A DNA stretch of 64,000 nt. Origin: Dorea sp. AF36-15AT (GTDB taxonomy: Bacteria > Bacillota > Clostridia > Lachnospirales > Lachnospiraceae). This document shows positions 60,165 to 64,000 of this stretch, one piece after another; positions within the stretch are counted from its first letter, which is position 1, and each line of letters starts with the position of its first letter. A program made the translations under genes and the position numbers. The notes beneath the pieces are model-generated. The model saw only the letters and a program-made list of their open reading frames with translations. It did not search any database and was not told the origin of the DNA. The stretch spans positions 248,001 to 312,000 of the forward strand of contig NZ_QUDV01000002.1 in assembly GCF_003477705.1 (NCBI RefSeq), read 5' to 3'.

Positions 60165-61556
60165 TTAACCTAATTCCTGAATGCCTTCAGCAGCAACGAT
60201 AGTTTCTTTTACCTGAAAATATTTTCTGGTTTCGCTGATGACAACCTTACGCAGACCAAGAAGTGCAATCAGGTTAGGAATACCCATCAGGGCATTGGTA
60301 ATATCTGCAAGCATCCAGATTGGATCAAGGGTCATGAACGGTGCAATTGCAATAGCAAGAATATAAATAATCTTAAAAGGCTTAATACTCTTTGTAGTTC
60401 CGGTCAGATATAAGATACAACGTTCACCATAATAATTCCAACCAAGAATTGTAGTAAATGCAAAGAAAATCAGACCAAATGAAATCAAATAAGTTCCAAT
60501 ATTGATCGGAAGTCCGGCATTATAGGCTTCTGTGACGAGAATACTTCCGCTTAACTCTGAATTGTCAAGCAGCCCACTGGAAATAACAACAAGACCAGTC
60601 ATCGTGCAGACAACAATCGTTGTAAAGAATACACTTGTCATAGAAATCAGACCCTGCTTTACACAGGAATTCGTTTTTGCGGCAGCGGCAACGATCGGAG
60701 AACTTCCGAGTCCGGCTTCGTTTGTATATACACCACGAGCAACTCCCATTCTCATAGCTGTCATAAATGAGATCACTGCAGTTCCGGCAGTTCCGCCCAG
60801 TACAGATTCTTTAGAAAATGCACATGCAAAGATGCGACCAAATGTAGCAGGAATTACCTTGCAGTTCCATACAAGAATCAGAACAGATCCGCCTACAAAG
60901 AAAAGTGCCATGAAAGGAACGATAAATTCCGCTACTTTGGAGATGGATTTGATTCCACCTAATGTTACAACAGCAGTCATAATGGTAATAATTGCACCGA
61001 CAAGTAATACTGGAAGATGAAAAGAAGTGCTTACCGATTCTGTAATCGCATGTACCTGTGGAAAAGTACCACTTCCGAGAAGTGCAGTTACAGCGCCAAA
61101 AAAGGCAAATAATTTCGCGAGCCATTTGAATTTGTCGCCGAGACCATTCTGGATATAATACATAGGACCGCCGGCAATCTCACCATTCTCGTCCGTTGTA
61201 CGGTATTTTATGGCAAGAAGCCCTTCGGCGTATTTCGTAGTCATACCAAGAATTGCGGATACCCACATCCAGAAGAGAGCACCGGGACCGCCGATACGCA
61301 GAGCGGTTGCAACACCGACAATGCTTCCGGTTCCGATACAAGCTGCAAGGGTAGTACAAAGAGTTGCAAAAGATGAAACGTCTCCGTCTCCATCTTCTTT
61401 TTCAAAAATACACTTTAATGCTCTTGGGAATTTTACGACTTGCAGTCCACCTAACGCGATCGTGAAAAAAAGCCCTGTTCCCATAAGTAAAAAGAGAGTG
61501 GGTGGTCCCCAAACAGCCGTCTGAATTTTTGCTAATACATGTGTTAATACATCCAT
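60165..61556 (-). CDS. Alanine/glycine:cation symporter (AGCS)
   Basis: A 463-residue sodium-coupled amino acid importer with about 11 hydrophobic segments. The family signature GPGALFWMWVSAILGMTTKYAEG is present in part (GPGALFWMW and TKYAEGLLAIKYR), followed by GGPMYYIQNGLG and the TNEAGLGSSPI segment. The start at 61556 has GGAGG about ten bases upstream; an earlier ATG at 61631 lies in the regulatory region and is rejected. Its promoter (61664-61692) resembles that of alanine dehydrogenase, so the substrate is probably alanine. Confidence 0.9.
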   Translation of the reverse strand: MDVLTHVLAKIQTAVWGPPTLFLLMGTGLFFTIALGGLQVVKFPRALKCIFEKEDGDGDVSSFATLCTTLAACIGTGSIVGVATALRIGGPGALFWMWVSAILGMTTKYAEGLLAIKYRTTDENGEIAGGPMYYIQNGLGDKFKWLAKLFAFFGAVTALLGSGTFPQVHAITESVSTSFHLPVLLVGAIITIMTAVVTLGGIKSISKVAEFIVPFMALFFVGGSVLILVWNCKVIPATFGRIFACAFSKESVLGGTAGTAVISFMTAMRMGVARGVYTNEAGLGSSPIVAAAAKTNSCVKQGLISMTSVFFTTIVVCTMTGLVVISSGLLDNSELSGSILVTEAYNAGLPINIGTYLISFGLIFFAFTTILGWNYYGERCILYLTGTTKSIKPFKIIYILAIAIAPFMTLDPIWMLADITNALMGIPNLIALLGLRKVVISETRKYFQVKETIVAAEGIQELG

Positions 61557-61606
61557 AATATAAATGCCTCCAATATTTTTCGCTTTATTTGATAATAGAC
61601 GGAAGT

Positions 61607-61617
61607 GAAAAATATTC
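61607..61617. promoter_or_regulatory. GAATATT-type site upstream of the alanine symporter
   Basis: On the minus strand this reads GAATATTTTTC, one mismatch from the perfect palindrome GAATATTATTC found before alanine dehydrogenase (62795-62805). Candidate operator downstream of the symporter start point. Confidence 0.45.
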
Positions 61618-61663
61618 TTCGTAAAATACACATGATGAAAAATTATATTTTTTGCTTGAGTTC

Positions 61664-61711
61664 ATCCTAGCACATGAGAAATAAATGTGCAATAAAAGTT
61701 ATTTCTTTCAC
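61664..61711 (-). promoter_or_regulatory. Promoter and upstream box of the alanine symporter gene
   Basis: On the minus strand: TTGCAC (61692-61687), 17-base spacer ending GTGC, TAGGAT (61669-61664). A 22-base box overlapping the -35 (61711-61690), GTGAAA-G-AAATAACTTTTATTG, equals the ald upstream box at 62728-62749 in 21 of 22 positions. Confidence 0.7.
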
Positions 61712-61743
61712 GTGGATGATATTTTTTGGACATGACCGCAGAG

Positions 61744-62601
61744 CTAATAGTTGCCAAGTTTACTAAGATATTTGTCAATAGTAACGAGACGTTTTTCAAT
61801 TCCTTTTGCTTTGTGACTGATTGTTTCCAGTAAAGCTTCAGATACAAACTGTGGGGCAATCATGGAATTGAAAAATGTATTGCTGTCTACGGGAACAGTC
61901 AGAAGCACGGTAGCATACTTGGCAAGTTCAGAGCTTGGTTTGTCTGTGATAAGGATAATGTCAGCTTTGGCATTATAAGCCATCTCGGCAGTAACCTTAT
62001 CTTGCAAGGAATACCTTGGAAAGCTGAAAAGAATCAGACAATCCGTATGGGAAATATTGCACATATGATCAATCGGGCTCATAGTGGTAGTGGTGGTCAT
62101 TGTTACGTGTGGCACCATCTGTTTTAAATATAAGATAAAATAATCAGCCAGGCAGATGTTTCCTCGTGTGGCTGCGATATATTTATGTTTGCAGGAAACA
62201 ATTATATCAGCAGCCTTTTCAAAGTTCTGAATAGGGTTTTGGATAAAAATTTCTTCCAAATTATGGGCGGCATTTTTAAAATGTCGGTTAATATATTCGG
62301 CAGAAGTATCCAGTTTTGCCTGCTTGGCAATTCTCTGGGAAGGAGTCGTGATACTGCTGGAGATACTGAGAACTTTATCCTGGTAGTCCTTTCGCAGTGC
62401 TTTCTGAAAGTCTATAAATCCGGAAAAACCAATCGTGCGGCTGAAACGTATGACGGAAGATTCGCTGACACCAAGTTTCAGGGCGATTTCGGTAGATGTC
62501 ATAAAACAGGCATCGGATGCGTTGTCCAGAATGTATTCAGCAATAATCTTTTGCGTTTTGGTCATGTGTGCTGAGCGAAGTAAATCCTGCATATTTTCCA
62601 T
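61744..62601 (-). CDS. MurR/RpiR-family regulator
   Basis: A 285-residue regulator. The N-terminal RpiR HTH (about 1-80) has TSTEIALKLGVSESSVIRFSRTIGFSGFIDFQKAL. A SIS domain (about 125-260) should bind a sugar phosphate or another small ligand (IVSCKHKYIAATRGN, LFSFPRYSLQDKV, ILITDKPSSELA). It is placed between the alanine symporter and alanine dehydrogenase genes and is divergent from the latter. It very likely controls both through the shared promoter elements. TTATCCTCC upstream on the plus strand is its ribosome site. Confidence 0.88.
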   Translation of the reverse strand: MENMQDLLRSAHMTKTQKIIAEYILDNASDACFMTSTEIALKLGVSESSVIRFSRTIGFSGFIDFQKALRKDYQDKVLSISSSITTPSQRIAKQAKLDTSAEYINRHFKNAAHNLEEIFIQNPIQNFEKAADIIVSCKHKYIAATRGNICLADYFILYLKQMVPHVTMTTTTTMSPIDHMCNISHTDCLILFSFPRYSLQDKVTAEMAYNAKADIILITDKPSSELAKYATVLLTVPVDSNTFFNSMIAPQFVSEALLETISHKAKGIEKRLVTIDKYLSKLGNY

Positions 62602-62707
62602 AGTCTTATCCTCCGGGAGATTATATTAATAGTTAGATTTAAACATGAAAAAGAAATTTGTGCAAGATGTGGAAGACATTCTTATAGAAGAAAAAGCGTA
62701 ATATTAA

Positions 62708-62749
62708 GTGAAAAAATAAACTTACTGGTGAAAAAAATAACTTTTATTG
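62708..62749 (+). promoter_or_regulatory. Tandem upstream boxes of alanine dehydrogenase
   Basis: Copy 2 (62728-62749) reads GTGAAA-A-AAATAACTTTTATTG and matches the symporter box in 21 of 22 positions. Copy 1 (62708-62727) is a related GTGAAAAAATAAACTTACTG. Both lie directly upstream of the -35 and are probable regulator sites. Confidence 0.6.
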
Positions 62750-62775
62750 TAATGTACAACAGTGTGTGCTAGTAT
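62747..62775 (+). promoter_or_regulatory. Promoter of alanine dehydrogenase
   Basis: TTGTAA (62747-62752), 17-base spacer ending GTGTGC, TAGTAT (62770-62775). The geometry and spacer end match the symporter promoter. Confidence 0.65.
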
Positions 62776-62794
62776 TAGGTCAGACGGAAGAGAA

Positions 62795-62835
62795 GAATAT
62801 TATTCAGCAAAGAATAAAAATGAAAAATAATATTC
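62795..62835. promoter_or_regulatory. Paired GAATATTATTC-type sites before ald
   Basis: GAATATTATTC (62795-62805) is a perfect palindrome around one base. AAATAATATTC (62825-62835) is a second copy with one mismatch, giving an overall inverted repeat in the ald 5' leader. They could be operators of the RpiR protein. Confidence 0.5.
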
Positions 62836-62877
62836 ACTCAAAAAACAAACGGATTAAAATTTTAGGAGGATTTTAAA

Positions 62878-63993
62878 ATGAAAGTAGGATGCGTAAAAGA
62901 GATCAAAAACAACGAGTTTCGAGTAGGTATGACTCCTGACAATGTAAAGAGTTATGTGAATGCAGGACATGATGTCTATATCGAAAAAGGAGCCGGAGAA
63001 GGATCAGGATTCTTAGATGCTGAGTATGAGGCAGCTGGAGCTAAGATGATCGATACTGCTAAAGAAGTATGGGACACTGTTGAAATGATGATCAAAGTAA
63101 AAGAGCCGCTTCCGGAAGAGTATCCATTATTCCACGAAGGACTTATCCTTTATACATATCTTCACCTTGCAGCAGACAAGCCGCAGACAGATGCTCTGCT
63201 TAATTCCAAAGTAAAAGGTGTTGCATACGAGACACTGATCGAAAGAAACGGAAGCATCCCTCTTCTTGCACCAATGAGCCAGATCGCAGGACGTCTGAGT
63301 ATTCAGGAAGGTGCTAAATATCTTGAGAAGAGATTCGGTGGAGAAGGAGTTCTCCTTGCAGGCGTTCCGGGAACACCGAAGGCTAACATCGTAATCCTCG
63401 GTGGTGGATCTGTAGGAACTAACGCATGTAAGATCGCTGTAGGAATGGGCGCTAACGTAACAATTATGGACATCAACCTTCAGAGACTTGCTTATCTTGA
63501 TGATATCTTTGGAGCACGTATCCAGACACTCGTATCTAACGATGCTAACATTGAAAAAGCAGTGAAAGAAGCTGACCTTGTAATCGGATGTGTTCTGATC
63601 CCAGGAAAATCTGCTCCGAAGCTGTTCAAGAAGAAATATCTCAAAGAGATGAAACCAGGTGCAGTATTCGTAGACGTTGCTGTAGACCAGGGTGGATGTG
63701 GTGAGACAACTAAGGTTACATACCATGATGATCCGATCTTCATCGAAGACGGTGTTGTTCATTACTGTGTAGGCAATATGCCAGGAGCAGTTCCGAGAAC
63801 ATCTACAATCGCTCTGACAAACGCTACACTGTCTTACGGACTGCAGATCGCAGGCAAGGGACTTGAGCAGGCATGTAAAGATAACGAAGTAATTTACTCA
63901 GCTATCAATACATACGATGGAAAATTAACATGTAAGAACGTAGCAGACAGCTTTGACTGCTATGAATACACAGATGTCAGAACTGTATGCTAA
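62878..63993 (+). CDS. ald: Alanine dehydrogenase
   Basis: A 371-residue NAD-dependent enzyme converting alanine to pyruvate and ammonia (reversible). The N-terminal KEIKNNEFRVGMTPDNV carries the pyruvate-binding Arg, and KVKEPLPEEY near 73-82 the catalytic Lys. The Rossmann motif is VILGGGSVGTNACKIAVGMGA near 170, followed by the DVAVDQGGCGET stretch. The length is standard. TTAGGAGG precedes ATG 62878. With the adjacent Na+/alanine symporter and RpiR regulator it forms an alanine utilisation module. Confidence 0.96.
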   Translation: MKVGCVKEIKNNEFRVGMTPDNVKSYVNAGHDVYIEKGAGEGSGFLDAEYEAAGAKMIDTAKEVWDTVEMMIKVKEPLPEEYPLFHEGLILYTYLHLAADKPQTDALLNSKVKGVAYETLIERNGSIPLLAPMSQIAGRLSIQEGAKYLEKRFGGEGVLLAGVPGTPKANIVILGGGSVGTNACKIAVGMGANVTIMDINLQRLAYLDDIFGARIQTLVSNDANIEKAVKEADLVIGCVLIPGKSAPKLFKKKYLKEMKPGAVFVDVAVDQGGCGETTKVTYHDDPIFIEDGVVHYCVGNMPGAVPRTSTIALTNATLSYGLQIAGKGLEQACKDNEVIYSAINTYDGKLTCKNVADSFDCYEYTDVRTVC

Positions 63994-64000
63994 TTAGCTG

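Noticed and set aside
1..64000. tRNA or rRNA genes, prophage, insertion sequences
   Set aside because: None was visible. The only structured RNA with strong support is the tyrosine T-box.

Overview
The window is a chromosomal segment of a low-to-mid GC, Gram-positive anaerobe, most likely a gut Lachnospiraceae (Clostridia). This rests on gene content and style: AAGGAGG-type ribosome sites, T-box control of tyrS, ECF transporter ATPases next to truA, a PurO-type IMP cyclohydrolase next to a stand-alone AICAR transformylase, a CD1871A-family CXXC mini-protein, and an anaerobic glycerol-3-phosphate oxidation operon with a DUF1667 protein. The genus is not resolved. No rRNA, tRNA, CRISPR array, insertion sequence or prophage was found.

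Layout. 1-7.8 kb: the end of a GntR regulator, lipid genes (DagK-like kinase, glycerophosphodiesterase), proC, a PAP2 phosphatase, a cyclophilin and ecfA1-ecfA2-ecfT-truA. 7.9-17.6 kb: Na/Pi cotransporter, T-box-tyrS, a GH13 glycosidase with its XRE regulator, an MFS-aminopeptidase pair and rplM-rpsI from a near-consensus promoter. 17.7-22.2 kb: a zinc-ribbon protein, a coding remnant, and a redox module (CXXC mini-protein, polyferredoxin, TlpA-like lipoprotein) divergent from a two-component system. 22.2-34.6 kb: housekeeping genes (pgi, a sugar-nucleotide reductase-like gene, a dicarboxylate symporter, a MacB/FtsX-type ABC exporter, a GreA-like factor, a degenerate ArgB-like protein, YitT, purO and purV, nth). 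34.7-42.7 kb: glycerol metabolism. glpP is separated from the glp operon by a HipBA-type toxin-antitoxin module and two small XRE genes, and the operon starts behind a leader terminator that is a plausible GlpP target.

43.0-59.2 kb is the most unusual part: one long same-strand cluster with its own HPr, a PRD-type regulator, a galactitol-family PTS (EIIA, EIIB, EIIC), a 2-hydroxyacid dehydrogenase, a class II aldolase, a zinc alcohol dehydrogenase, a CoA-acylating aldehyde dehydrogenase, a thiolase-fold protein plus DUF35 partner, a CoA-disulfide-reductase-like flavoprotein, a LarA-type nickel racemase, a split altronate-dehydratase-like enzyme and an AEC carrier. Together they read as import and phosphorylation of a polyol or sugar acid, oxidation, aldol cleavage, conversion of an aldehyde to a CoA thioester, a CoA-linked carbon-carbon bond step, and handling of a 2-hydroxyacid. 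I know of no described pathway with exactly this set. The thiolase-like enzyme has Tyr where thiolases have the GHP histidine, as in Ltp2-type aldolases.

59.4-64.0 kb: a TetR regulator, then an alanine module (Na+/alanine symporter, RpiR regulator, alanine dehydrogenase). The symporter and dehydrogenase promoters share a 21-of-22-base box with identical -35/-10 geometry, which suggests common control, probably by the RpiR protein between them.
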